Source: Trichoplax sp. H2 (lineage: Eukaryota > Placozoa > Uniplacotomia > Trichoplacea). From it: 64,000 bases of DNA. This document shows, one piece after another, positions 26,443 through 40,430 of the stretch. The notes below the pieces were generated by a model. The model ran no database searches. It was not told the origin of the DNA and saw nothing but the letters and a program-made list of their open reading frames with translations. Position numbers and translations under genes: made by a program. The DNA is taken from assembly GCA_003344405.1 (NCBI GenBank), contig NOWV01000046.1:186001-250000 (forward strand). Direction: 5' to 3'. Numbering within the stretch: position 1 is the first letter of the stretch; every line of letters starts with the position of its first letter.

Positions 26443-27950
26443 TTGGATGATACGCTTATATACAGTACTTGAATTAGTTGATCTGTTTTCATCGCAGTTG
26501 AACTTTGGAGTTACTATAAATTACCAACAAGTAACTGACTGACAATAATCATGCACCAGTATTGAAGCACCTTTGTTGTGTATTGGCATTTCCGACTGGG
26601 TTTTTAATATTTGTCCAATGGTGGGCTTATGACGGTAACGACAGAGCTAATTTACTTAACAATGTACAAGTGTATTAATTCCTTGTCATGAAACGATCAG
26701 TCATGCAATAGCTCTTGTCGACTACCGTCGGCTGCTAAAAGAAAATCTTTCTAGTATTTCATCATTCAGCCTGAATGATTTCGTAGCAGGCGAAGATAAA
26801 TGTTGAAGCGCTGCACCCGTCAACTTCAATTAATAATATTAAATAAACTTCATTAATTCAAAATCAATTGCATATAATAGTTCGTGTCGCATGCTTGATA
26901 CCCCTAAATATACATTTAGTAGCTTAGCCAGAAATCTTGCTTCAAACCACACTTTAAAACAACATCATTTTGCTGAATTAATACTTACTAAAGAGAAATA
27001 TCCAGAGTAGCAACTCCGAACTGTTCTTCAAAGTCGAAATACCTTTGCTGGAGTTGCCCTATGGAATAGTGACGGTCATCGCATAGGGCCCTGGAAGTAA
27101 ATTTAGATAGTTTAAATACAGTTCATTCTGACAGTATTGCACTCATAAGAGGAATATCATTGCCTAACTACATAGACCACCAATGACCAAGATTCATAAT
27201 AGGATTGGACTGTATATATTATAGCTTGTAATTTACCGAAATTATATTTTATTGTATTATTGTCGGAAAAATAAGACCTGTGCTTTCTTGATCACTATAG
27301 ACAAGCCGGAAACCATCCTCAATACATGAGGAAAATGATAATGGCCCAAAAGGATATCGGAGAACGGACTCGTAAATGCCAACAAGTATGCTTTTCAACT
27401 GCATTCTTTATCAATTGGTAACTATTGCTAAGATTGACAGTGTGATGAAAGCAGAAACTAGGAGAAAATTGGTGGAGAAGTGAATTTCAAAGATCACTTG
27501 TTAACCGTGTTGCTTAAAAAGTTGCTAGTTACTTACTAATTATTCCGTATTTAATCCACCCACACGTTTTGTTTTATTACGCGTGCAAAATGCGTTACAA
27601 TGAGTTGTTCAGTTTCTTGGTGACTTGCTGATATTTCTATTTTGAAAACGATGCATTAGGAAAGCTCTGTTGGTTTAACTGCATTGATTTATTTCGAAGT
27701 TGACAAAGGTACTGAAACGTAAACGATCATTACCTGTTGAACTGATTAAACTGCAGTCTCAAATCGTTAAACCCAAACGACTGGAAATGGTTCAGTCGTT
27801 GTAAGGGCATATATACGAACTGTGGTGTTGTTGCTAGATGTGATTTTGAAACACAAGTAAATCCCAATAGCTAGTACACACTGTGCTATTTTGTCCTGTC
27901 TAGTCTAATGCGAAATTTTTATCGGAGGACAGTATGTGCATACAGTATAT
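26443..27950. other. AT-rich non-coding stretch, nothing recognisable
   Basis: No supported exon or repeat. Immediately upstream (26080-26442) is a 120-codon plus-strand frame without recognised motif that overlaps the possible 3' end of the BH3-like gene. Confidence 0.3.
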
Positions 27951-27953
27951 GAC

Positions 27954-27954
<1 letters not shown>

Positions 27955-27987
<33 letters not shown>
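27955..27987. repeat. (TA)n microsatellite
   Basis: An uninterrupted TA dinucleotide run of about 16 units, flanked by CATACAGTATATGACAT on the left and ACATACTGCATAT on the right. The flanks are themselves roughly inverted copies of each other. Confidence 0.9.
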
Positions 27988-27991
<4 letters not shown>

Positions 27992-30900
27992 CTGCATATA
28001 GGCATTGATTGCAAAATAAGCTACAAGGTGTTACTCGATGAAGGTTTTGTGTGCTCACCATTCTGTAACAGCCAGGGTGTGATGGTTGATATTGAAGGAT
28101 ATTTTTATGTTTTTGTAATCTCTGTATATTTGCCATGTGCAATGTACAGTTACTTACAGTAGGCTGTCCTACAGCACTACGGCATATTGATTATTGTCAA
28201 TGGTATTATTTTTTTATTTTAAATTCGAGACCCTACTGTGTACATCGTACTTTGTTAATTAAATTGTATTTAATTTTTTATCGTTTTATTAGTCATAAAG
28301 ATTTTACAGGCGATATTTCGTATCACTAGATGTAAATCACGATTGGATGGAACTCCAAATCATTTTTTTAAGTTACTGATTCTTGTTTTATTCATGTTCG
28401 ATTTGTATTTTATTTCTAGCTCAACATACAAATACCATTACTGTAGTATTGCAGTATGGGTTTATCTAAATGTAACGTAAAGACTTTGGAAATATAAACA
28501 ATGATTAATAAAATATGCTTATGATCATGTCTCTCTGAATTTACTTCTTGTGGTTATTTGTAACCACCAACATGCAGTACGTGTATATCCCCTCCAAATA
28601 GACAAAAATGAGAAAATACTGTATCCTATTTACGGCTGTCACTTCCATAGGTATACTGTTCCACCTAGGTGATTAACAGACGATTCTCTTTTACTGAATA
28701 TCATTACTATCAATAATAATGACTCGCCTTTGCCCCCATAGCAGTGTAATCAAGAGATTTAATTTTGTAATAAAAACATTATAATTAGCAATTGTTTCCT
28801 TCCGCACGAAACGCATAGAGCGTATCGGTTAGTCTACCTTGTAAATTATGAAATCAAGTGAATGTTTCAATTAATCTTATTATATGATCAATTAATAAAT
28901 CATGACACCCAGGCGTCGATTGCTGCTGAAAAGCCACATTCAACCTTGATTGTTTAGTATCTTACAAAATACGACCATTTTACTTTGTTAACTTGTTTCA
29001 TAAAACTGATGCAAATGCGTCAAGTCAATTTTAGTGCAATAAATTTAATAATTATTTAGGTATGCAGTATCCTTGCTACTTTGTAAAGGATCCCATTAAT
29101 CCAGTAGTAATCCTTGTGTTTATTTCTCGCTGCTGTGCATACTCTGTCAGGTGTTCGCATTTGACATGATAGACGCAATCAGCTCTATAGACTATATAGT
29201 GTCCTACGGTTAATGGCAGTATAATTGTGGACAATACGACTCCCACAAGTCGGTAATAACCTTTTTTTTTTTTTACTATGACGTCAGCGCATCGAGAGAT
29301 GGCGAAAAAAAAAAAATGTCCAAGAAAAAAAATTAGTGTTGTCATCGATTAAAAAAAGTTTTCCAGCAGTTGCTATTGTAGATTCCTACGATATCGAGCG
29401 TTATCATGACAAGATTTACGTGTTTATAGCCAGTTTAATCTATTTTTTACATGTCTAGAAAGATTTTTGAATCGTCGAACTAGAGAGTTCATCAAGATTT
29501 GAAGGATTTTATTTTTTTGTTTTTTATCGCTGTGGACGGTCTCGCTGGCGTTGACAGACAGACAAATAAACTTTTGGAAAAAAATCTGCCAATTTTTTTT
29601 TCTCGGATTATTTTTCATTTCGGAATTCATGATGATGAGATGATACGAATGACACGACCCATCAGTAGAGAATTTATTAGACAATAACATTAAAAAACTT
29701 GTCCCCTGTGTTTTTTTGATATAATTTGATACATTAAACTTAAAAGGCTTTATTGTGTTATTTAATTCTATAATACTGTATAGAAAAGAAAAAAAATCAC
29801 AGCAATAGGCATTCAATCAGTGAAAAGACTGTAAACAGTACATAGGTATACATTAAGGACACCTTCGCTATACAACTCTTAATATTAGCGGTAAACACGC
29901 CATTGACGTTTGGCAATTTCCATTGTCCAAAAAGTTTTTTGCAAAAGTTCAATATCTTGTGAATCCCCTCTTTTTTAATAGGTAACCAATTGTTAATTAA
30001 ATGTTTTGTTAGTGTCTTCAAACAAAGAAAGGGCAATATTCTTCCTGATCACCTTAGCTGTAGCTCGTTCGGTTGTCAACTTTACTTTGCTTACAAACAA
30101 TAATCTACGACTGATTGATTGATGAACTTAATTGTGCAAAGAAATATACAGATCATCTGAAAGCGAAATGACCGCCTATTTCCACAACTACGAAATAATT
30201 AATGGAAATGAATCCAGGTTGTCTGAATGTTTGACTTACTTAATGCTCATTCAATAATTTATCATACGCCACTCTAATCTCGACAAGAAGCTATTTTTTG
30301 GGAATGAGATTTTACCCTACAGTTATCATTATTGCCATGAACTTAGGCAGCGTTTAGTGTAGCAATTGTTATACACTGTATTGCAAACGTGTAATCATGC
30401 TTATAACTTTTACCAGATGGTTCTGTAAAGTTAGATAGACTAAAGATTTAATGACTACACGAAAAGATAAAAACTCCTTGGTTGCAGTGTCTTTATTTAA
30501 TTTGCATGCAAAAACGCAGTTGAAACGTTTAAACGTTTCAATGTTTACTGTAGGCGGAGGTTCCTCAAGGCCATTCATGTTCTTCAGTTAATCATGAAAT
30601 CAAGATTCTCTAAGTACATACGGCACAAATAAATTAATACATGATTGACATGGCGTTTGAAGAGATTTATAAGCTACTCGATCTAATTCCTTATCTAATT
30701 CTTATCATGATGAGGCTAGATATCACACTAACCCTTCTCTCTGCCATGTATCAACTTATAATTTTAACGGACTTAGTAATTATAATATAAAAACACTTTT
30801 TATCAGTCGATGGGAATCATAACCTGTTTAAATTAAACAGATTCCATGTATGGCACAAGATAATAAATCACTTTACTTGGTGAAGATACAGATCTCTATG

Positions 30901-33900
30901 TCCGATCATGACAGTCTGCATACTATCCCCTACAATTCTAGTGCTGTATACAATAAAGAAAACAAAATGATAAAATAAAAATTAACATTTTTAATAATTA
31001 TTATTTTTTTCTTTAAATCAATCGGACTCCTCCCTCTTGTTGATGAAAATTGAATATGATAGACGCATATCAAATAATGTCAACTTATCATCGACCCACC
31101 TCTTCGTCCTTATTTTCTTTCTCTTATAACATTGATCATCAATCCTAGCGCCCTAAGTACATTCTAATATCAAGACCTCCTTCACTAATAATTATAATGA
31201 CAACCTCATGATAACTTGTCTTTACAAGTGCAATGCTACCACTAGCCATTGGTATATTAAGTGTTATGTATCCTACGGTAAAAAGCTTGTCGTTAATTTT
31301 GCAAATGTAATTACGAAAATCGAATAATGATGCCAGGGCTAAATATTTTAAGAGACTACACAGTTTATTATGGTCGAACAATATAGCGATTAGTTTTACA
31401 ACTCTAACTACTTACTCAAGTATAATTGAGTTTGTGTAAAAATTATTTTATCGTTACCCTTTAATATTAAAACCGTAACCTTGTGGCAATTCTCTTCCTA
31501 AATTAGAGATTTTACTTTGCTTTGCATGTAATTCTAGAGGTGATATTATGTATGAGTAGAATGGATACAACGGTATCGGTGTGAATCTAGGCTAATTTGA
31601 AACATAATAATCGTATGTTTATGCTATCGATGGACTGTATACGTATGTGTTCATATACTGTCCATAAAATAAAATTCAATAAATTGACGAATCCCCTATT
31701 ATCTTGATCGGGTCGATATTTTTGTTGAGCTTTGCTACTTTTTTTTCGTAGGTCTTTAAGTCATCAATGAGGGCATGGTAGTACAGCTAATATACACATT
31801 GTATGTAGATATACTGCTACTGATTTTTTACAAGTTGCCAATTGACACGTTAATTAAACTATCGCGTATTAGACTAGTAATGACGTAATGATATTTTTTT
31901 TATTTATTTTTTTTAATATCCTTTTTTATACTATATTGCTGTACTTTGTATATATATATACTCGTATATAATATTTCTTCTGATACTTCTTAGATGCAGC
32001 TGCTATGATATATTAATTTGTAGTGAGTATAACTTGATAATAATACTATTTTGGGATTCATATCTACTGACTGTATTGCGAGAAATAGTTACGATTAACC
32101 TTCGAAATAAAAAGATAAATTATTACTTCGTCACAATCGGCACTGTAATAGCAAAACTTGACAATAACACTTCTTTAATCATTATTATTGTGTAAATAGC
32201 TTTAGGTAAAAATGATTTTTCAGTTGTTGATATTTTATATACGATGTATCAATGAGCCGCACCTTATTGCATCATCATTTCATTAAATTTGTCTGTCCGT
32301 GGCTAGCATACGTCTCAGGCTAAAAAAGTTATAGACTGGTTACGATAATTGCATTTGCATCGAAAATAGAAATAGCTCCATTAAATCAACGAATAAACAA
32401 AAAGGATGGGAGAAAAATAATAAATCTTTGATTAAACAATAAACTTCAATACGGGAGCAATACGGAATTTTACGACAGTATTATTAAAGTATAAATTTGG
32501 ACGATACTTTATTACTTAAAACCCTATAACTAAATTGGACGATGGTACGGATCGTACTAATAAAATGCTGTATTTATTTTTCCGTTTGTGTACATTTATT
32601 TCTTCAATGTAACCTTACACTAATGATGTACTGCAGAAGCAGATACTAAGCTCAGCAGCATCGCTAGTCTACACCATAACCCGTTAATCGTAGGGCATAG
32701 TTGCACAACAGATACGCATTATAAACGTACGTGAATATGCTGTATAGTGATAGCCGACAGAAAAATTGTAACTGTATAAGCGGCTTTTTTTGAAAGCGCA
32801 TAGCAGAAAAACGCTATCGTTTTCTAAAATCCTTACCTGTTAATATTGGTAAGCATATTGAGCGATTTGATCAGCAATAAAGAATGTCAGCATTCACTAT
32901 ACAAATTAATGCTATGTTGAATTCCAGCTCGGCAGTAATAAGTAGGTACTTATCTACCAAGCCGAAGCAAACTGGTGTAGATAGAGAATCGTACGTTCAT
33001 CAAGACATTTTTAAGTGATTGGGAGACATAAAAAAGTATGTCAATAACAATTACGATTTTTTGACACTAAATACAAAACATCCTTAGAAAATTTGCTCTA
33101 CGGCTTAAATTAAATGTGGTGTTTGTTAAAAATCTAGTAAATCGAGCATATAAAGTCAATGATTGCATAGAATTTGTTGTCCTGTAATAAATGATATTTT
33201 TATGAGATAGTATCTTCTTCTTTGCTTCATTCTTGTACGTAGGTTACGCTACCTAAGTATTATGTCGTCATAAAATATATACAGTAAGCCTTATACCTAA
33301 AACTGTACAGTACACGAGAACAGGCAAAAGAACTGTTCGTATATATTTATAACGTAATTGCAATATAGCCTTATGCTAATCATGGAAAAAATACAATTAT
33401 ATGTAGTGTGCTAACACGGCTAAGTAATGCTAAACTCTAGAGTATTTAAGTAAAATAAGTCCCAATAGGATATCTTGGAAAAATCTGTATAGGAAATAAA
33501 TGTATTGAGCACAACATGTTTATATAAGCATGTTTGCATGCATGAACGAATATTCTTAAATTATAAGTTCTATCAATCTCTGTATTTCTATAATATATTA
33601 ATTTTAACTGTTACTGCAATAAAGCTATCATATCTATAGAAATAAACATAAAATATCCGGAATATAAGCTTTAAAAATAGTCTTTTATATTTAATTACTT
33701 AGTTATGTAAAAAGTTTTGATATTAAGATAAATGGTATTTTATAACACAGTCCTACCATCTCATATTATCAGAATAAAATGTTGGCTCAGGAGGCGTCAA
33801 ATTTACTGATGTTTAGTACTCGCCTTATCTGGCATACAGTTATAATCATAATATATTTTCAAGCATTGATCTCATTAGTTTTTCATCACGAGAAAACGAT

Positions 33901-36470
33901 TGATGACACCATTGTTAAAGGTTAATTGGTCAATAAATAGTTTAGTAATTTTTGTATTTGGGCTCTTTGATATTTCGTAGAATGTAATATCCTTACGCGA
34001 AAGTGGGAGGTAGACTATTTGGCAAATTACATTTGAAGGAAATAATAGTGAGGATCAACAAAGAAAACAATGATTAATCATCTTTACTTGAAACTTGTCG
34101 TATCAAGATAGATATCATATCAATATTCTAATAGCAACTGTCTATCGAAAAGAATAATCGAATTGATTACGTTTCATAGATGGTCGTCATAATGCAGTAT
34201 CAGTGGACTGTTGTATTTATTAATTTTTGACCCTTGTCTGGTGATGTAGGAATACACTGAAACTAATAACTTTACCTTATATTAAATATTATTAAGCTAT
34301 ATCTTAAAGAAAATAGTTTCCGGTATTCTTATAATTTATTTATCAAGTATTGAAGTGAGAATATTGTCTTGCAAAAATTCATTTCAGCTAACGTCAAACA
34401 TAAATTCTATCGCAACTCAGTGTGACATATACGCAAACTAAGTACATTATTATGCAATACGTAATCATTCAGCCTACAGTAGTAATTAGATTATAGCTAT
34501 CTGTAGTAATATTTCTTAAATTTTGTAGAATCATACTACGTTGCTTTTAAATCAATTGTAATTAGATATAGATTGTAATTTAATTAATATTGATAGAGGA
34601 AAAAAACGTGATGACTGCTGTCTGTTTACGTTCCTCTGACTTTAAAAAAATTCTTTTAGACCTATGATAGATTAGACAAGTTGAGATCTACAATCAATCA
34701 ATTGAACAGCTTTAAAATAATTCATACTACATAAGAAGAATGCTGTTTTCTGTCAACTGTCATTAAAGAGTAATGCTATTTAATTTTCTTAACAATTGTA
34801 ACTATTATAAAATAAGTTTACTCAATATCTCAATGCTGCTTCCGCCCTGCATTGTAGACATGCCCGCAATACCCGTAATTTGATTAATATACAGTTTACA
34901 CTCAAATATTTGTATCTGTCACAGTTGTGCATCAATTCGTTCAAGAAAATTGATCTACTGTTGCACAGTGAGAAATTTATTTTAGTTAACCTTAAACATG
35001 AGTTAATATTTTTAATCTACTAAAGGTGGGATTCATATCTTGCTGATCTGCATTAGTACTCATGTTTTGTAACAGCATGTGTACATGTACAGTATCTCGT
35101 ATCGTAGGACCCTATAGACGAAATGATATTGCGCAACATCACAGTAAAACGACTTCTGATTAAAATGTTGCCAATTAACGAAAATTGTAAAATATTGTCC
35201 TTCAATTTAACTGTATTCTCGCCATGACAACAGCCATTTCATAAGTCAATTCTTTCATAATGATATTTACACCAGACCTAAAGAAGTCTAAGGATGGCAC
35301 GTAATTGCATGACAGGTGATTTAATTCATTTGCCCTTATTTAATCTAATTGGATATTACAACAAATATCGTTAAATTGAAAATTAATGAATAATCTTTTT
35401 TAGGGTGTGTATGCTATGACCTTTATATTTATACTATATACGGATAGTTATAAATCTTACTGTTTAATATCTAAGGGTTTACATATTGCATAATTGTATG
35501 ATCAGTTTCGGTACGGTATTCGAATTAGCTGCATTCATCGACGGTACTAGAAAGACAAAACTCACCCTTGACGTACTTATGTCTTTTTGCTAATGCTATT
35601 TTGTTGATTGCTGTCTATTCTTTCTATTGACGCCCGTTACTAATCTATGCTACATACTGCTATCTGATAAATTAATGTATCATTCTTTTCTAAATTAAGG
35701 TTTCCTGTGGTATAGAACGTACAATAATGAAATATGAACTGGATACTAAATTGCTAGTGATGATTCTCTACAAATAGTAGAACGATCATAGCTTATAATT
35801 GGTTAAATATATGAAGCAAACCAATAGCGTGATTTTGTATTTATGCAATATAGTCACAAACACAGCAGGTGACCATATCGGAAGCAATTAAATTTATTAC
35901 TTAAATTTTATTTTAATATTGTAAACTGAAAAGTGCAGATTAAGTAATTTAATTAACATAGTCGATATAAGACCGCAGTGACCAAGAATCATGTTGTCAA
36001 CCCATCTTCGGAAAGCCATTGTTGTAACATATTGTTTAAAATGGCTATTGATATACAATAACTATCTTTAATGTAATATAAGGAATGATGTGTAGTTCTA
36101 GAATGAGATTGTAGAGTCAGATATTTGGTTATTTATTGAAGTTAGAAAGTATTTAGCCCGTATCTAATGGCTTGTCCTGCTGTATACCGGTGTACACATA
36201 AACAAAACTAAAGATGCCTATTTACATTCAGTAGCAACAGTAATACCTTACGTTTAACTATAACAATGTCAACTCTGAACTTCTAAACAGGTCTCGTGCA
36301 TTTCATGGGATGAATCTATGTGATAGAATGCACATCTGAAGAGTTTTAATTGTATTTCTTTCCTGTTATTGGCTATTAATAATGAATAACAAACATTTCA
36401 CTATTATATAATGTATATGTTACAGACGGGTTATTCGTCCAGTCTATTTGCTGTCTAGTCAAGTTATAAA
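27988..36470. other. AT-rich gene desert, nothing recognisable
   Basis: About 8.5 kb without a supported exon. Open frames of 60-130 codons (29076-29345, 29424-29816, 30369-30578, 31145-31381, all minus) consist of Lys/Asn/Phe/Ile-rich translation typical of AT-rich noise, and none has splice or family support. Palindromic TACTGTAC words are nearly absent here, in contrast to the flanking clusters. Confidence 0.35.
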
Positions 36471-36722
36471 TTGTCGGCTTGTAATGGCGGGTTACAAGCT
36501 GATCTATCGACTTATAAATTGATGTATTGCCAGGTCAGTTTATCAACTGAGACCCATGCATTCTGTCGTTTATAAAACTGTAAAGGCGCCGATCAACTTA
36601 TAAACTAAATAAATTGCTTTTATAGTACATATCTGACCTGGTAATAGGTCAATTTATAAGTTGACCGGCGCCTTTGTAGTTTATAAACGGCAGAGCAATA
36701 CGTCAATTTATAAAATGAATTA
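36470..36722. repeat. Foldback element with inverted arms
   Basis: The left part (CTTATAAATTGATGTATTGCCAGGTCA near 36510, and GTCGTTTATAAAACTGTAAAGGCGCCGATCAACTTATAAA at 36564-36604) is matched in reverse complement by the right part (TGACCTGGTAATAGGTCAATTTATAAG and TTGACCGGCGCCTTTGTAGTTTATAAACGGCA, to about 36694), with further CAATTTATAA copies to 36712. Arms of 40 bp or more on each side of an AT-rich centre indicate a MITE-like foldback. No coding capacity. It lies about 760 bp downstream of the UTP23 stop codon. Confidence 0.75.
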
Positions 36723-37484
36723 AAAGCTTACCACGTAGATTCGGATAATAAATGCATAAATGTAGGTGGATAGATAAAACGATTTTATGGTAATCTTTAA
36801 TTGGTTACTTGAAACGTATAGATTGTACAGGCTTAATCTTCATGATCATGAGCAGAGGGAAATTTAAGTCTAGTTTCATCTTATCGTTTACAGCTCTTTA
36901 GATTGCCAAAGTTAAATTCGTTATCTAAATGGAGTTAAGGTCCGCTTTACTGGTTCCAGAAGAAGAAAACGAAGTATAAGTTCGTTCTGCATAATTGATA
37001 CTTCAATCTTGACACTGCATCAACTCATACGTAATGTCCATTTATTTACTAATAATTTCCGTAGCAAGGGCATCTTTTTGAATTTTACAAAAAGTTATTA
37101 TACACACAATAGTAAAGATTTACAAAAATTGTGCACAGCACTCAGTAATCAGTAAGAACGGCTCAAATTTTTAATTACAAGCCATTCATTCCTTCGTAAA
37201 TACTAGAAGGGTATTTCCGGTTATATATTTCCGATTGTTTCTTAACGGAAGATGTCCATCGTGATTTTAATGTTTATTTGTTCAAATGCGAATTTGTCAA
37301 TATGTACTATTGAGCCTTAAGAATCTCTGTAATATTATCCTGAGTTAACTGTTAAATAACAATCTCACATACAAATAAAGTAGTGTAGTCACGATGTAAC
37401 GGATGGTTCTCGAGATAGTCTGGAATGAAATAAACAATAGAACTAGATTTCAATTATAAGTATTCCATTTTTGTCTTTATGATG

Positions 37485-39774
37485 TCAGTTTTGTAGCGCA
37501 ACAGCGACTTCGGCAGATTTTCCTTTACGTAAGCGACGTCTACGTTTTCTTTTCTAAATTATATAGGAATTATAGAAAGTATAAATACTTGCTAGCAGTT
37601 TTTACCTCATTAAGATCAACTAAAACATCGTTAGAGAAACGTACTACGTAATATCATGAAAGCCCAAAGTGTATTTCAGCTGTTCATAAATTATTTAAAT
37701 TAACATTTATTACCGTTTCTTCTCCTGCAGTCACAATTTGTTTTTTCTTTTTCTTACAGGACAGAGGATTTGGTTCAGCTGGTCGTTTACGCTTTTTGCG
37801 CTTTATAAACTTTGTTTGTGATTCAGGAAGATAAGCCTTTTTCATTAGGTTTAAAACTTCTTTCTGGTACTGTGATGGCTGAAGTTTATCATGAGTAATC
37901 TAAACAAGTTTAGAATTTATTTTCAGTTATGACACCGCTAATACTTTGGAAGCAAATATATCTAAGGTTACATTCTTCGATGTTTTTAAGGCAGAAATTA
38001 GCTATTTGATTCAACGTACGTTCTCTACAGTTGTTTTTGTCTTCATTGATGGCTTTTCAAGTATAATTGCATTATAATTGATATACAATATTGGTACACC
38101 TGCAAAATTTATTATTAATACGAGTAAATATTTTTGTTGAATCAGCGTCACAGCTATTGTAATCATTGATGACATATTATAAATTATCTTCAACTTACAA
38201 CCAATTTTTCGCAACGCTGCCCGTAAATCTTTGTCTTGAGTTGCTACAAAGTAATGATTTTGATTCTTTTCTCCTAAAAAGGAAACGAATTAAAAATAAA
38301 CAGTGTGTACTTATGAAGTTAATAAGGGTACAATTGTAATGTCACTGTGACAATAATTGTGCTAACAATTTCCACTAATTTACACACTATGATAAATCAT
38401 GGAAGTTACATTTATTATGCAACAATTGATACATCACATAGAGCAATAAAACTGTAGAATATTTATACTATGCAGAGAGGCTTCAAAACGTTGCAAATAT
38501 GGCAGTAGTGTGATCTCTGTATTACTAATTGTCTATCACAATGCAAATTACAATATTGAAATATCAATTTCAGGACATACTATAGCAACATTTCGGATTT
38601 GACAAATTTTCATTAGATCATGCAATACAATAAATATTACATGAAAGGGATTTATACAAATAAAAATCTTTCTGTAGTAATGGAATAATAATCAATGTGT
38701 AAAATAGGTGAAAATTGTACCAATAAGATCCAAAATGCATTCTGCAGCAGGCAAACTTGATTTATGGTGGCATTGCTTTTGGTAAAATCGCTTTGCAATT
38801 AAAACTGCTCCTAATAGTGATGGATAGTTGGTATCAACAAGGTTTCTGCCTTCATGAACGACGCATTTAGTTGTACCTTCAATTTAAGGAATAACAGATA
38901 TTTAGTAAATCGTTTATTTGTTAATAATAGGATCGTTCAGACAAGGTATCTATATTTAAATAATTGTCTGAATTTTTATTTAAAATAGCTTTCTTTCATT
39001 AAATACAAAGATTGATGAGATTCACCATCAAGGATGCCTAGCATAGTTTAGGGTATCTATTAAACAGTTTATGCATTACTATCCTATTTGCCGAGTTCAC
39101 CTAGCAGTAGCAGCGTTTACTGTATAAGAATAGAGTTACCGTCTAGTCTAGTTTACTGCATTTATGAAGAGATGTGTATACATGTACAATTGCTTACAAT
39201 AGCATTGAAAGTGGCGTCGACTACACGTATAGAGTACTGCATGGAGGATATAGAAACATTGACAAATTCATACAAATAAGCGAGCTCGAGAATGTTCTGT
39301 TCCACTTGATAATTTTATTTTATAATTGAGAATTACGTACAAAGGTTGACCGATCCATCCAAGTATTTTGGTAGTTGCTCCTTGATATAAATTTTGTTGG
39401 ACAAAGCAGCTTGGCAGAAAGTTCCATCCACTATTTACGAGTGTGGGAGATTGTATCGCGCGCGTAGTACATTGATTTAGTTAGTATTTAGAGAGATCAG
39501 AAGAGAACAAGCATATATGATAGCAAAACAATTGCGATCGTTTCATAGGAGAGTTGTTATATTAAGCATACATGTCTATCGCATCATTTCTACTATAGGA
39601 ATATGAATTAATAAGTTCGTAATATGCTTTGATGTATTCAGTGAGATTGATACGTTTACACGCATTTAGATAGGTCTATACTGTACCTAGTATTTGATAG
39701 GGTTCGTTTATACCCAAGGAATTATGATAAAATGACAGAATTCGTCGAACATGTTTTAACCTAGTAATTTTCAT
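37485..39774 (-). CDS. UTP23: rRNA-processing protein UTP23 (complete, 7 exons)
   Basis: Exons in order of translation: 39774-39687, 39430-39341, 38876-38721, 38273-38199, 38099-38020, 37899-37714, 37553-37485. All introns are GT-AG, all phases match, and the sum is 744 nt = 247 aa, almost the same as human UTP23 (249 aa). Recognised family motifs in order: MKIT start with a basic N-terminus and EPYQIL; DGTFCQAAL; LPKYL followed by Cys-Thr-Thr-Lys-Cys-Val; the HYFVATQD motif of the degenerate PIN domain; VPILYI...LEKPS; and a C-terminal PNPLSCKKKKK tail followed by a second Arg/Lys-rich block. UTP23 is a nucleolar component of the small-subunit processome needed for early 18S rRNA cleavages and snR30/U17 release. 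As in other UTP23 proteins, the PIN fold is expected to act in RNA binding; I did not verify catalytic residues. Identity is considered very secure. Confidence 0.95.
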
Positions 39775-40230
39775 TTTGCACAGATCTTCTAAGATTAACA
39801 GAATAAAGCCAGGGTTAAGAGCTCGATCATGTTCATCAAGGTACACTCGACTATATACAAGATGATATCAATCCACTACGAATCTGGAAGTAGTGTTTAA
39901 AGCAGCTAGAAGATACAACACCATTACAGTAACTGATTCCCGGAAACTATCACACATTGATTTCTTAATACACAGTAGAAATGCTTTTAATTCATTCTAA
40001 ACATTATAACTTGTTCGGTAACTTACATCAACCCTCCGAAATAACCATCGTAGCCAGAACAGCCATATATTGAAGTTGAACTGAACGATGGCCTGGGCTG
40101 CAACAGCCTTCAAAGGCTCATTTACGATCTAGTACCAGTATGATACTGTCGAGGTCTACGGCGCACTAGTACCGGTACTGGACTTAGAAATCGATATGGT
40201 CTGATCTGGTCCGGAGCTTACAGTAGTTTG
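39775..40230. other. UTP23 upstream region
   Basis: Presumed promoter and 5' UTR of UTP23 adjoining the start of the repeat mosaic. No exon was recognised. GC content rises toward 40.0-40.6 kb, where a minus-strand open frame (from ATG at 40577) runs into palindromic repeats and has no recognised motif. Confidence 0.35.
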
Positions 40231-40430
40231 CAGAATACTGTAGAATGCCTGTACTGTACTGTACAGTACAGTACACTGTAGGGACTTCTACACTTGTACA
40301 GTACAGTATGACTGTCGTACAGTGTACAGTACGTAAATTGCAGGTTCTCAGTACAGCACAGTACTGTAAAGTTCTATACTGTACAAGTACTGTACAGTAC
40401 ATAGTACAGTACACTACAGTATGACAGGCG
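40230..40430. repeat. Palindromic TACTGTACAGTA cluster
   Basis: A dense run of CTGTACTGTACTGTACAGTA-type words in both orientations, with spacer words CTTGTACAGT and CGTACAGTGTACAG. It opens the 40-51 kb mosaic. Any reading frame in it is a translation of the repeat. Confidence 0.85.

Noticed and set aside
29424-29816. 130-codon minus-strand frame
   Set aside because: Lys/Asn/Phe-rich AT-driven translation without motif, splice or paralogue support.
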